A DNA stretch of 42,207 bases from an uncultured Anaerococcus sp. (GTDB lineage Bacteria; Bacillota; Clostridia; Tissierellales; Peptoniphilaceae): the NCBI GenBank assembly GCA_943913325.1, contig CALTXP010000002.1, positions 1 through 42,207 of the forward strand, written 5' to 3'. A model generated the notes under the pieces. That model ran no database searches, was not told where the DNA came from, and saw nothing but the letters and a program-made list of their open reading frames with translations. Position 1 is the first letter of the stretch. Each line of letters starts with the position of its first letter. The translations under genes were made by a program, and so were the position numbers. Below are positions 26,522 through 36,234 of this stretch, one piece after another.

Positions 26522-26995
26522 TTATGCATTTAGTACTAGAAGTAGAGAGATTACAAAGCCTAAAATTGCGTATAACTCAACCATTACTGAGTAAACTACA
26601 CCTTTAACGAATTCATCTTCGTTTTTAGCAAGGATGTTTACACCAGCAATAGCTACTCTAGCTTGTCTTTGTGCTGAAGCATAACCAACAATTGCTACTG
26701 GAAGAGCTGCCATTAGTAGGTAAAGACCTTGTTCAAATGAAAGTGCATCCCCACCTGTAATTTTTTGGAAAATAAAGAATCCAATTACGAATCCATAAAG
26801 ACCTTGTGTACCTGGTAAAAGTTGTAATACTAATGATTTACCAAATTTCTCTGGTTCATCTACTGTTAGTGCTGCTGTTGCTTCACCTGCCATACCTACA
26901 CCTTTTGCAGATCCCATACCTGATAGTAAGGTAGCAAGAGCTGCTGCTAGCACTGCAAATACTGTTCCACCGTTTTCAATAAAAAATTCACTCAT
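26522..26995 (-). CDS. ntpK: V-type ATPase proteolipid subunit K (c-ring), Na+-type site
   Basis: Ion-carrying rotor ring subunit; 157 aa with four helices, the V-type double-hairpin form. The ion glutamate is E140 (MVELYAILGF). The residues corresponding to the Na+ ligands of E. hirae NtpK are all present: L60, T63, Q64 (LLPGTQG), Q111 and E140. This predicts Na+ rather than H+ coupling. The start codon overlaps the ntpI stop (TAATG) and has GAGGAG upstream, suiting the high ring stoichiometry. Confidence 0.96.
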   Translation of the reverse strand: MSEFFIENGGTVFAVLAAALATLLSGMGSAKGVGMAGEATAALTVDEPEKFGKSLVLQLLPGTQGLYGFVIGFFIFQKITGGDALSFEQGLYLLMAALPVAIVGYASAQRQARVAIAGVNILAKNEDEFVKGVVYSVMVELYAILGFVISLLLVLNA

Positions 26996-28929
26996 TATTT
27001 TTCTCCTCTTCTAATAATGTTTATAAAGTTTGTGTCTTCAACCATCTCACGGAACTTGATTCCGCCACCTTCGTAGAATTTGTTAAACATTTCTACATAA
27101 ATTAATCTTAGTGAGTGTACATAAGCTGATAAATATGAAAGGAACATATTAAATAGTTGGAATACTATAAATACTATAATTCCTCCAATAAGTCCACCTA
27201 TACCACTTCCTGCCATCATTTCTACAATCAAGTTTACAGAATAAGCTACGAACCCACCTGATAAAACTAAAGCCATAAGTCTTAAGAATGATACGAAATC
27301 TCCTATCCATGATGTGATTCCATAAAGTTCGTAGGTACCACTAGCAATTCTAGGTCCCCAAGATTTTTCCTTACGTCCTGCAAATAAAACTATAAGTATC
27401 ATTCCTGCAATCATGACCCACTTAGCAATTGGACTTTTTGTAAGTGCTAGAGCAATAGCTCCACCTACAGCCATATACCAGCTTATTACATCAAAGAATA
27501 AGGCATCTGGATGTCCATCACGGATTGCCATAAATCCCTTTACACCAAGCGCAAAGAATAAGCTAATACCACCTATAATCAAACTCATGACTATAAGTGT
27601 GTTTATATCTTTAGTTGTGTCAATCCATCCAAAAGGAACATCGATTATACCACCAAAAACTGATCCAAAGATAAATCCAAATACACAAGCTGATATGGAA
27701 ATCCTTAAGAAAAGCTTCATAGTTTGTTCTGTTTGTTTAGGGAACTCTTTAAGTTTTAACGCAAGTAAAATTGCAATAACTCCAAGAAGTCCATAGCCTA
27801 AGTCCCCTATCATAAATCCTGTAAAGATAGTATAAAAAGGTGCTACGATTGCCGTTGGATCTAACTCATTATATTTTGGTAGAGCATAGGTTGAAACAAC
27901 CGACTCATAAGGTTCTATTAATTTGTTATTCTTTAGAATTATAGGAACATTTGGATCATCCTTAGAAGCTTCTATTACATCAAGGATGTATTTATCTCCT
28001 AATAGATTATTGAGTTCACTTTTAAATTCATTTGTCATATCACTAGGTACATAACCTTCAATGATATTCATTTGACGGGTTTTTAGAAAGTTCTCACTTG
28101 AGGCTTCTTTCTTCCTGCAATTGGTAATATAAGATTGATATATATGTAAGTCTTCTAAGTACTTAGAAAATTCTCTAATTTCTTTCTCAACTTCATCTAT
28201 CTCCTCATTTAGTTTATCTTTATCAGTAGATAAGCTATTAAGGTAGGTACTTACATTCTCATCTGCAGCAATTTTTACTCTGCTAAATCCAAATTCTCTT
28301 AATATCTCACTAAATTCTTCTTTTAAAGCTAGTGTAGATACAGCAACTACATAATAATTGCCTTCTTTTTCACTTATCTTATAAACTAAGGTTCCATCAA
28401 GAGATCGTTCTACAAGAGCTTTTTGAAGCTCATCGTAAAATTTGCTTGAAATAGTACCTGTCTCAAAGAAAAATCTATTGGAGTTATAAAGATCATTTAC
28501 ATTAATATCTATATCTTTCCATGAAGATAAGTCATTAAATTTAACATTTAAATTATCACGATCTGTAGTTAACTTCTCATGTTTGGTAACTAGATCTTTT
28601 AATTTCTTATAAATTAAATCAAAACCAAAATTAGATCCACGTTTGTTAACCTCATCAATTGTTAAATCACTTACTTTGGTATTAACTTCTTCAGGTAAAT
28701 CCTTGGTATAATTCTCTATTGTATCAATAGCATAATTAACTTTATTAAGCGATTCATCAATTTCTGATAGTCTTTTAGTTTCTCTAACTTCAGTTAAGTA
28801 ATCATCTTTATCATCTAAAACCAAATCATTAAAATGTACATAATTAAAATCTTGTAAGGTATTAAGTAAATTTTCCCTATCAGAGTCGAAGCTTAGCAAG
28901 TTAAACTTATCCATTTTAACTATTGCCAT
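26995..28929 (-). CDS. ntpI: V-type ATPase subunit I (a subunit)
   Basis: Membrane stator that provides the ion half-channels and anchors the peripheral stalks. At 644 aa it has a cytoplasmic N-terminal half with coiled-coil segments (about residues 80-270) and a C-terminal half with seven or eight helices from about 370. The conserved arginine block lies in WIGDFVSFLRLMALVLSGG, followed near the end by SAYVHSLRLIYVEMFNKFYEG. The start (MAIVKMDKF) lies 14 bases inside the end of the subunit G gene, with AAAGGA upstream. Confidence 0.94.
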   Translation of the reverse strand: MAIVKMDKFNLLSFDSDRENLLNTLQDFNYVHFNDLVLDDKDDYLTEVRETKRLSEIDESLNKVNYAIDTIENYTKDLPEEVNTKVSDLTIDEVNKRGSNFGFDLIYKKLKDLVTKHEKLTTDRDNLNVKFNDLSSWKDIDINVNDLYNSNRFFFETGTISSKFYDELQKALVERSLDGTLVYKISEKEGNYYVVAVSTLALKEEFSEILREFGFSRVKIAADENVSTYLNSLSTDKDKLNEEIDEVEKEIREFSKYLEDLHIYQSYITNCRKKEASSENFLKTRQMNIIEGYVPSDMTNEFKSELNNLLGDKYILDVIEASKDDPNVPIILKNNKLIEPYESVVSTYALPKYNELDPTAIVAPFYTIFTGFMIGDLGYGLLGVIAILLALKLKEFPKQTEQTMKLFLRISISACVFGFIFGSVFGGIIDVPFGWIDTTKDINTLIVMSLIIGGISLFFALGVKGFMAIRDGHPDALFFDVISWYMAVGGAIALALTKSPIAKWVMIAGMILIVLFAGRKEKSWGPRIASGTYELYGITSWIGDFVSFLRLMALVLSGGFVAYSVNLIVEMMAGSGIGGLIGGIIVFIVFQLFNMFLSYLSAYVHSLRLIYVEMFNKFYEGGGIKFREMVEDTNFINIIRRGEK

Positions 28930-29239
28930 CTTCTACAATCCTTTCTGTAAGATTATCAATAATAGTCTTAACATTTGATTTTTTCGTATTTATTATTTTG
29001 TTTGAAGCTTCTCTGGCATTTTGAAGGATAGGCTCCTTTTCAGCTTGAGCATTTTTATTAGCTTCATCAATTAGGCCTTTTGCCTTACTATTAGCATCAG
29101 CTATGATTTTTTTGTATTCTTCATCAGCTGATAACTTAGCATCTCTTAGGATTTGAGATGATTTTTCTTTAGCATCACTTACACTACTATTTGCAGCGTC
29201 TTCAGCCTCTTTGATTTTTATTAAAATATCATCTGCCAT
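28916..29239 (-). CDS. ntpF: V-type ATPase stalk subunit G (NtpF-like)
   Basis: First gene of the V-ATPase operon. It encodes a 107-aa protein that is almost entirely a charged, alanine-rich helix (AKEKSSQILRDAKLSADEEYKK, ANSKAKGLIDEANKN) and forms the right-handed coiled coil with subunit E in the peripheral stalk. The family is judged by length, composition and position, as in E. hirae ntpFIKECGABD. GGGGG precedes the start. Two TATAAT-like hexamers at 29262-29274 may be its promoter. Confidence 0.85.
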   Translation of the reverse strand: MADDILIKIKEAEDAANSSVSDAKEKSSQILRDAKLSADEEYKKIIADANSKAKGLIDEANKNAQAEKEPILQNAREASNKIINTKKSNVKTIIDNLTERIVEDGNS

Positions 29240-29261
29240 TTTTCACCCCCTAGATATCATC

Positions 29262-29274
29262 ATTATAAATTATA
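29262..29274 (-). promoter_or_regulatory. Possible -10 region of the V-ATPase operon
   Basis: Two minus-strand TATAAT hexamers (29262-29267 and 29269-29274) lie 23-30 bases before the ntpF start. No good -35 accompanies either, so the assignment is weak. Confidence 0.35.
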
Positions 29275-29414
29275 CCCCAAATAACATCTTTTTAATTATT
29301 TTTCCTAATAAGAAACTTAGTTCTTTAAGATGTATTTATGATAATTATTAAAGTAATAAGCCATCATAATAGTAAATATTTCACTATAAATATATAATTT
29401 TAATTAGTTAATAA

Positions 29415-29465
29415 AAATAAAATTAAACGGAATCTTACTGCTATGTACAGATTATACTCCGTTTA
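29415..29465 (-). terminator. Probable terminator of nrdB
   Basis: TTAAACGGA and TCCGTTTAA (outer 9 bases at 29424-29432 and 29457-29465) form the base of an irregular hairpin with further inner pairs. On the minus strand it is followed by an AATTTTATTTTT tract. It lies about 64 bases past the nrdB stop. Confidence 0.6.
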
Positions 29466-29528
29466 AAATGTAAAATTTATTTTGCATTTATGGGCTAGTT
29501 AATATAAAAATCAATTTTTATTTGAATT

Positions 29529-30587
29529 TTATAAATCATCTTCAATTATAGATGATTTAGAATATGCTGATACCTTTGCCTCAAAAAAGTCTGTCTTTAC
29601 TTGATTAGGATCTGCGTACTCTTCTACCCATTTCATTGAGTCAGGCACATCATTATAGCCTTCATATAAGGAATCAAAACCTAAGCCCTTAGCCCTTAGA
29701 TTTCCAAGGTATTTGATATAATCTTCTATCATCTTCCCATTAAGACCTGCTATATTATCACCTATAGCATATTTTCCCCAGGCTATTTCTTCTTCGACTC
29801 CTTCTTTTAGCATTGCCATGTAAAATTTGATATGATCATCTGTAAATAGATCTTCTCTTTCTTTTCTAAGATCATTTATTAAAGATCTAAAAAGCCATAG
29901 GTGGGTATTTTCATCACGATTTATATATCTAATCTCTTGGACTGTCCCTGGCATTTTACCATTACGCCCTAGATTATAGAAAAAAGAAAAACCTGAATAG
30001 AAGTAAATGCCTTCTAAGATGTAGTTTGCTATAAGAACTTTCATAAAGTTAAACTCATCATCTTTTTCTAAAAAATCATTATATTGTTCCCCAATGTACT
30101 CATTCCTATGAAGCAAGTGCTCATCGTCTTTCCACATATAAAGAATTTTTGTACGCTCTTCTGGCGAGCATATAGTATCTAATATATATGAATAGGATTG
30201 AGAGTGAATAGACTCTTGGTAGGTCTGGATTGATAGGCAAAGATTAATCTCGTTTGCTGTTACATAAGTCTGTAGATTTGGCAAATTAGCTGTTTGGATA
30301 GAGTCAAGATAGGTTAAAAATGAAATGATTCTATCAAAGGCAAACTTCTCATGCTCATCTAACTTTTTATAATCTTTTATATCCTGGTTAAGATTTATCT
30401 CTTCTGGTATCCAGAAGTTATTCATAGCTTGTCTATACCAATCACTAGTCCATGTATATTTTAAGTTATTAAAATCGTTAAGATTAGTAGTATTCCCTTG
30501 GATTATTTTTCTTTTAGAAAGATCAATATCTCCATCTTCATTAAAGATACCTCGTTTTTCAACCTCTCTTTTTTTACTATCTTCCAT
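29529..30587 (-). CDS. nrdB: Class I ribonucleotide reductase, beta (radical) subunit
   Basis: Holds the metal/tyrosyl radical that starts reduction of ribonucleotides to deoxyribonucleotides, aerobic or microaerobic DNA precursor supply. In the 352-aa protein the metal ligands D95, E125, H128, E192, E226 and H229 are all present, and the radical tyrosine is Y132 (ESIHSQSY, equal to E. coli Y122). The C-terminal tail ends in acidic residues with an upstream Tyr, as needed to dock on the alpha subunit. The alpha gene is 9 kb away at 39507-42035, with no nrdI nearby. I call it nrdB because the alpha subunit carries an ATP cone. The ribosome binding site is AAGGAG; a possible -10 is TATAAT at 30655-30660. 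Confidence 0.9.
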   Translation of the reverse strand: MEDSKKREVEKRGIFNEDGDIDLSKRKIIQGNTTNLNDFNNLKYTWTSDWYRQAMNNFWIPEEINLNQDIKDYKKLDEHEKFAFDRIISFLTYLDSIQTANLPNLQTYVTANEINLCLSIQTYQESIHSQSYSYILDTICSPEERTKILYMWKDDEHLLHRNEYIGEQYNDFLEKDDEFNFMKVLIANYILEGIYFYSGFSFFYNLGRNGKMPGTVQEIRYINRDENTHLWLFRSLINDLRKEREDLFTDDHIKFYMAMLKEGVEEEIAWGKYAIGDNIAGLNGKMIEDYIKYLGNLRAKGLGFDSLYEGYNDVPDSMKWVEEYADPNQVKTDFFEAKVSAYSKSSIIEDDL

Positions 30588-30702
30588 TTAATTCTCCTTA
30601 TTATACTTAATAAAGCTCTTTTAATTACAAACTTTGTTTTATTATTTTATAAATATTATACGCTTATAAAGTTATTTATAAATCTTGGAAGAAGTATGGT
30701 GC

Positions 30703-33700
30703 TTATTCAACTTTTATTTTTACTTTCTTAGTCTTTTGAGCGTAGGATTGTTTATTTGCGTCAATTTTTACAGTATATACTCCAGATTTTAAGAATGTGG
30801 CTTTAAAGTTTGCTTGCCCTTTATAGGAAGTTTTAAAAGTCTTTTCGGCAATATTTCTACCATCTTCATTTATAACTGTGAATTTCACACTAGCATCTTT
30901 TAGATTTGATCCTTTTTCATCCTTTATAAGTACTGGCAAGCTTATTTGAGCTCTTTTCTCATATGAATCTTTTAGGTCTAGAACTTCTATATCTATTGGC
31001 TTTTTGTTTGGATCTATAAAGTTTAGTTCATAACTTGCCTTTAATTTATCCTTACTATCTTCCTTTGACTTAACTTCTATCTTATATTGACCTGCTCCCA
31101 TACTTCTATTTGGATTTATATATATTACAGCATTGCCATTGCTATCAGTTGTTTTCTCTAAATAATAATCAAAATTATTTGGTCCAGTTACTCTAACATC
31201 TAACGGATATGCTCTTTTTGGATTATTATCAAAATCTTTAAGTTTTAGACTAATAGCTGCCTTATCTCCATAGTAGTATACTTTCTTATTAGGGGTGAAG
31301 TTAACTTTTAGTGTATTACTTTTTTCTTTTACTTTAAAGCTTGTATTTTCTTCACATTCTCCATTATTTGGAGAGCTTGCTTTAACAGTTACTTTATAAA
31401 CTCCAGATTTAGTATTTTTATCAGGATAGTAATTATATGTTGTTTGTCCTTTACTATTGGTTTTACCAGTATTATTGTGAACTTGTCCATCAGGTCCTAC
31501 TATTTTTATAGACAAATTGGCATAAGGGAGACTTTTTACTCCTGCTTTTGTATTGATATTAAGTTCTACTTTTTCACCTGCTTCATATTCACTTTTACTA
31601 GGACTTAGACTCATGCTTATCTTTTCATTTGTATCTGGTTCTGGATCTGGATTTACTTCTCCTATGCTTACATCAAAGTCATTTTCATAATCCTCGTAGC
31701 CTTGACCTATAACTTTTACATTTAGCTTATAAGTTCCACTTTCCTTTATATGATAAGTATATAGATTCATCTTTATATTACCATTAGAATCTGTATATCC
31801 CTCTACTTGTTTACCATCTGCAAGATTTACTCTAACAAGTGCATCTTTTAAATTTCTACCAGATTTATCTTTAACATTTATAGATACTGGCAAGTATTCA
31901 TTTAATTGTAAATTTTCTTTTCCTAAGTCAACATCAACTTTAAAGTCATTAATCTTTGGTATATCTTTTCTAATATTTACATCTATAGTTTTATTAACTC
32001 CTGATCCATCAGCTGCTGTTAAAGTTATTTTCGCAGATCCTTCCCTTATAGCTCTTACTTCACCTTTAGTATTGACACTTGCTACATAAGGGTTTGAAGA
32101 TTTGAATCTAATATTTTTATTTGCTGCATCTACTGGTAAAACTTCTACATCTAATTTCTCTATATCTCCAGGGCTTAAATTTAAAGTCTCAGGATTTACA
32201 ATAATATCCTCAACCTTTTTGCTTATTGGACTAGGATTATTATCATCATTATCATCTGGATCTACATAAGAGCCTGATGGTTTTGTAAAGGCCTTAACAC
32301 ATACATTAGTATTAGCCCTTTGATTTGTTAAGTCCATCCAGTTATAACCGTCATAAGATATATAAGATTGACCACTAGCTGCTCTTGCTCTAGAAGAGTA
32401 GCCCCATATAGGTGCTTCTACAGGTATAGGATAGTTATATCCTGTTGTTGTAAATTTAATAATCGGTGCAAAATAAGCTCCTCTTGGTATTTGTTGTGGA
32501 TTAATTTTTATAGTAGTGTAGCCAGCATATTTTATATTTCCCTCAGCTACTTTAACCCTATTATTAAAACCACTATTACCACCAATATTAGTATTTACAT
32601 AAACTTCATAATCCATATTATTAGTTGGCACGAATACGCCAACTTCTGTAATTTTTAAATTTTGATTAGTTGGACCAAATACATTAGAAAACCAGCCTAC
32701 TGTTCCCATACCTATATTATCAGTCATACCAAGTGGATCATGATACCATATAGACTTATCTCTTTCTTTATTTCTAAGTTTAAATATACAGTTACTTGTT
32801 CCGATTATAGAGTCATAGTAGGATACATAATAATATCCTCCCATATTACCCCAACCAGTGCCCCATGAATTTTTAACAAGCCATGCGCCATTACCTGGTG
32901 CACCCCATTTAAAATTATTTGCACTATAATTATCATCCCAACCTACGATAGTAACGGCATGGTTGCCCCAACCATTTCCATAGTTGTTATGGCCCATTGT
33001 GTAAAAATTCGTGTAGTATTCGTTACCATTTACTGTAGTATAGGCGGCTCCATATTCCATGATTGCTCTTTTTAGTGTAGCAGTATCATTAGCATTTCTA
33101 ACATCTGGTATATACATAGCACTTTCTAGCTCTTTTACAGGCTTTACATATGCGGGAGATGAGAAATCATAAGGATCGTAAGGCTCATCTCTTTCAGATA
33201 TAGGTCCAGACCATCTAGCTAAATAAGCTGCTGAAATCCTACAATTACCCCCATCTTTTGGTCCCCAATCATATCCATGAGTATTCCTTAAATTTTTTTC
33301 AGAAAAGTCATTTGATTCACGAGGCAATAAAACTGATTCTGCTGATCCATATGTAGCAAAAGCCCAGCAAGACCCATTAGGTCCTTGATTTCTAACAGGA
33401 GTTACTCTCCCTTCATTTCTTAGATCATAACTTGCTGGCAAATAACTAGCCATTTGCCTATCTGATCCAGGATTATCTATAGAGTCATAGTCTGTATAAA
33501 TCTGCAAGGGATCCGGTTTAACCCCGTTTTTTTCTCCATCCTTACTTGATAAATGTCTGTTAAACATAGGATTTTGTTGGGGACTTTCAATCTCCAAATC
33601 GTCTACCAACTGATCATCATCTAAGCTAAAGGCATTTTCAGAATTTTCTAGTTCACTTTTTTGCATGTTGACACTATTATCACTTGCATAAGCAGGCGAA

Positions 33701-33756
33701 AAGCTTAGGCCAATGATTAGTAACATTGAAATTAAGATATCTTTTTTCTTTTTCAT
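30703..33756 (-). CDS. Secreted papain-like (C1A) cysteine protease with lectin-like and Ig-like domains
   Basis: A 1017-aa exported protein with a signal peptide (residues 1-24, ending AYA), a propeptide-like stretch to about 104, and a C1A catalytic domain (about 105-320). The oxyanion residue is Q124, the catalytic cysteine C130 (GSCWAF), histidine H266 (GNHAVTIVGWD) and asparagine N296 (KNSWGTGWG). A lectin-like domain follows (about 332-492), then an Asp-rich linker (499-508), a Big2 Ig-like domain (515-597), and four similar beta-sandwich repeats to the end, each with a DxxGxxxL/Y-type turn. No LPXTG or membrane anchor is seen, so it is probably released or loosely wall-bound. It probably degrades host or community proteins. 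Its own consensus promoter is at 33789-33817. Confidence 0.9.
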   Translation of the reverse strand: MKKKKDILISMLLIIGLSFSPAYASDNSVNMQKSELENSENAFSLDDDQLVDDLEIESPQQNPMFNRHLSSKDGEKNGVKPDPLQIYTDYDSIDNPGSDRQMASYLPASYDLRNEGRVTPVRNQGPNGSCWAFATYGSAESVLLPRESNDFSEKNLRNTHGYDWGPKDGGNCRISAAYLARWSGPISERDEPYDPYDFSSPAYVKPVKELESAMYIPDVRNANDTATLKRAIMEYGAAYTTVNGNEYYTNFYTMGHNNYGNGWGNHAVTIVGWDDNYSANNFKWGAPGNGAWLVKNSWGTGWGNMGGYYYVSYYDSIIGTSNCIFKLRNKERDKSIWYHDPLGMTDNIGMGTVGWFSNVFGPTNQNLKITEVGVFVPTNNMDYEVYVNTNIGGNSGFNNRVKVAEGNIKYAGYTTIKINPQQIPRGAYFAPIIKFTTTGYNYPIPVEAPIWGYSSRARAASGQSYISYDGYNWMDLTNQRANTNVCVKAFTKPSGSYVDPDDNDDNNPSPISKKVEDIIVNPETLNLSPGDIEKLDVEVLPVDAANKNIRFKSSNPYVASVNTKGEVRAIREGSAKITLTAADGSGVNKTIDVNIRKDIPKINDFKVDVDLGKENLQLNEYLPVSINVKDKSGRNLKDALVRVNLADGKQVEGYTDSNGNIKMNLYTYHIKESGTYKLNVKVIGQGYEDYENDFDVSIGEVNPDPEPDTNEKISMSLSPSKSEYEAGEKVELNINTKAGVKSLPYANLSIKIVGPDGQVHNNTGKTNSKGQTTYNYYPDKNTKSGVYKVTVKASSPNNGECEENTSFKVKEKSNTLKVNFTPNKKVYYYGDKAAISLKLKDFDNNPKRAYPLDVRVTGPNNFDYYLEKTTDSNGNAVIYINPNRSMGAGQYKIEVKSKEDSKDKLKASYELNFIDPNKKPIDIEVLDLKDSYEKRAQISLPVLIKDEKGSNLKDASVKFTVINEDGRNIAEKTFKTSYKGQANFKATFLKSGVYTVKIDANKQSYAQKTKKVKIKVE

Positions 33757-33788
33757 AACTATCCTCGCATAAATATATTTCGTATATA

Positions 33789-33817
33789 TTTATATAAAAT
33801 ATAGATTTTTTTGTCAA
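33789..33817 (-). promoter_or_regulatory. Sigma-A promoter of the secreted protease
   Basis: Minus-strand TTGACA (33812-33817), 17 bases, TATAAA (33789-33794), 33 bases before the start codon. Confidence 0.85.
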
Positions 33818-33862
33818 GTTGTAAATTATTATTAATCTATAATAAGATAACAATAAATAGAC

Positions 33863-33901
33863 AAAAAAAGATATAGGCAAATTTATAGGATCGCCTATAT
33901 C
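33863..33901 (-). terminator. Terminator of the TetR-MMPL-LxxG operon
   Basis: GATATAGGC (33870-33878) and GCCTATATC (33893-33901) form a 9-base stem; seven T follow on the minus strand. It separates the operon from the protease promoter. Confidence 0.9.
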
Positions 33902-33914
33902 TAAAAATTAATTA

Positions 33915-36224
33915 TTATTTTATTTTTTCTATTATTCTAGATCTTGTTTCAAAGTCATTTGTGCTTCCACTGATAGAATTATTTTCTTTTGCCATTTTTG
34001 ACATTTGATCTAAAATATCTTTTACTTCTGTTAGATCTCCAGTTTTTTCTGTAAGCTTATCTATACCTTCTAGCTTATATCTTTTTAGTCCATCATCAAA
34101 TTCATTGAATTTTGAAACATAGGTATCGGATCCTTCTTTTAGGTTAAGGACACCATTTCTAAGTTCTAGAGCTCCACTATTTAGGTCACCTGCACCTTTT
34201 GAAAGTGGGTTAATAGCTGTTTCATTTATATTTCCTAAAGCTGATAGAGACTTAGATTTTTCTTCGAATTGTGAAAGTCCACCTGAAAGTTTTTGTGATC
34301 CACTTCTTAATTCTGCTGATTTAGAATCTAGTTGATTCATTGCTCCAGTAAGTTTTTCTACACCTTCTTGGTTTTGGTTTGTACCAGCTTTAAGCTTGCT
34401 TGAACCTGCTTTAATCTTACCTGTAGCTTCATCTAGCATTACTATTGATTCTTGAAGTTTTCCTATATCACTCTTTGAGAATCCTTTATCAATTTGTGCT
34501 ATACCTGCAGATAATCCCTGAGAAGCCTTGCCTAATTGACCTTTAGACTCATTTAATTTTGCACTAAGTTCTCCTGTACCTTGGCTTGCTTTTGCAATAC
34601 CTGCTGATAACTGACAAGATCCATTAGATAACTCACCAAGACCAGCAGCTAAAGTTCCTGTTGCTTGTGCATTTGCTTTAAGATTTTCTGCTTGAGCGTA
34701 TAGACCTTGCTCAAGTTGTCTTAGAGTATATACTTCATCAGCGTATGATCCTTCACTATCCTTGCTTTCAATGCTTGATGCTAAACCTTCAAGGGCAGTT
34801 GCCTTTGCTGTTAAGTCTTCAACACTTGACTGAACACTTGGTGTATTTTGTGCCACTTGATTTAGTTTATCAATTCCTTGGTTAAGGCCAGCTGATGAAT
34901 CTTGAAGCTTATTTAAACCTGCATTAAGCTCATCAACGCTTGATACCATTGGTGTAATGCTTTTATCAAATTTATCAATACCAGTCTTTAATTCACCTAA
35001 TGAATCTTTAAATTTACCCATATCTTGATCAGGTGAAATAGATGAGGTTTTTTCTCTAAGAGTTCCAGTTGCTTGACTTAATTGAGCTATACCATTATCT
35101 AATTCGTTAGCTCCATTTTGAAGTTCTTGGGCGCCCTTATTTAATTTTGTCATATTTGAATTAACTTGACTTACACCAGCTGTATATTGGTTAAGTCCAT
35201 TATTTAATTTAGATCCACCATTATTTAGTTGGCTAACTGCTGATTGCATTGCGTTTATTTTTGGTGGAAGGCTGCTAAAGGCACTTGATAATTTATCAAC
35301 ACCACTTTTAAGTTGAGCGGATCCATCAGCTAGTTTTTGACTTCCATCACCTAATTTTCCTATACCTTGATTTAAAGTTTGGCTACCATCTTTTAATTGA
35401 CTTGACGCATCTACTAACTTATCAGCATTAGAAGTAAGTTTGTCAACTCCATCATTTAAATCGTCTAAAGATGAAAGTTTATTATCTTCTTGGAAGAGTT
35501 CATTTGTTATAACTGTATAAATCTCTGTTGGTTCATAGTCCTTAACATCCATTTCAACTTCCATTTTATCTTTAAACTTATCTAGTTTATCATTATCTAA
35601 GATTCCATCAAAGTTTTCTCTAAGACCTGGTGTGAGCACTCCACTTACTATTTGATTTTTACCATCTTTTACAACTTTTCCATCACCAGCATCAATATTT
35701 GATACTTGACTATCGTCAAAGGTAATTTCTGTAAGAACTACATAAGGTGAAAATACTTTTCTATCTTTACCATCAATTTTTGCATTTTCTTTGGTATTAT
35801 TTACTGCTTCAGTAACTATTTTAAGATGTCCAGATTTACCCTTAAGATCTTTAAACTTAACTTCTTTACCATCAAGAAAATATTTTACACTTACATCTAC
35901 TGGAAGTTGTTTATCTGTACTTCCTTGATAATAAACATCCTTATCATCTGAATTCCAATTGATATATCCATCTTTTGTATCAATTTTTTCATCAGTTTCA
36001 AGATTCTTTATATTTTTTAAGTCAGACTTATCTTTGATCTTTACATTTTTATCGCCATTAATCCAAACAGAAACAGTTTTATCTTTTACCTTACCAGAAT
36101 CCTGTGTAACATAGATTGTTTCACTCTTACGAGCTAATGGTTCTGAATCAGCATAGGCAAGATTTGTACCTAAAACAGAACCTACTGTAACTGCTGCAAG
36201 GACTTTTACAAAATTCTTTTTCAT
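33915..36224 (-). CDS. Exported LxxG heptad-repeat coiled-coil protein, partner of MMPL transporter
   Basis: A 769-aa protein with a signal peptide (1-25, AYA/DS), a beta-rich N-terminal domain (about 30-245), and then, from L256 to about residue 720, tandem seven-residue units of the form LxxGxxx (LNDGVDK, LKDGSQT, LNQGIGK, LGDGSQK, LADGSAQ and so on). These match the X-X-X-Leu-X-X-Gly heptad family (TIGR03057) known from YhgE/Pip and some MMPL proteins. It has no cysteine and no C-terminal membrane helix, unlike YhgE. It starts 10 bases after the MMPL gene with GGAGG. I infer an extracytoplasmic partner for the transporter; no activity is known. Confidence 0.8.
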   Translation of the reverse strand: MKKNFVKVLAAVTVGSVLGTNLAYADSEPLARKSETIYVTQDSGKVKDKTVSVWINGDKNVKIKDKSDLKNIKNLETDEKIDTKDGYINWNSDDKDVYYQGSTDKQLPVDVSVKYFLDGKEVKFKDLKGKSGHLKIVTEAVNNTKENAKIDGKDRKVFSPYVVLTEITFDDSQVSNIDAGDGKVVKDGKNQIVSGVLTPGLRENFDGILDNDKLDKFKDKMEVEMDVKDYEPTEIYTVITNELFQEDNKLSSLDDLNDGVDKLTSNADKLVDASSQLKDGSQTLNQGIGKLGDGSQKLADGSAQLKSGVDKLSSAFSSLPPKINAMQSAVSQLNNGGSKLNNGLNQYTAGVSQVNSNMTKLNKGAQELQNGANELDNGIAQLSQATGTLREKTSSISPDQDMGKFKDSLGELKTGIDKFDKSITPMVSSVDELNAGLNKLQDSSAGLNQGIDKLNQVAQNTPSVQSSVEDLTAKATALEGLASSIESKDSEGSYADEVYTLRQLEQGLYAQAENLKANAQATGTLAAGLGELSNGSCQLSAGIAKASQGTGELSAKLNESKGQLGKASQGLSAGIAQIDKGFSKSDIGKLQESIVMLDEATGKIKAGSSKLKAGTNQNQEGVEKLTGAMNQLDSKSAELRSGSQKLSGGLSQFEEKSKSLSALGNINETAINPLSKGAGDLNSGALELRNGVLNLKEGSDTYVSKFNEFDDGLKRYKLEGIDKLTEKTGDLTEVKDILDQMSKMAKENNSISGSTNDFETRSRIIEKIK

Positions 36225-36234
36225 TAATTTCCTC

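Noticed and set aside
20732..29239. An F-type ATP synthase
   Set aside because: Subunit A has the V-type insert, the c subunit is a four-helix proteolipid, and the gene order is G-I-K-E-C-F-A-B-D.
33680..33880. A 66-aa frame covering the protease promoter
   Set aside because: It overlaps the consensus promoter and the 5' end of the protease gene in another frame and has no ribosome binding site.
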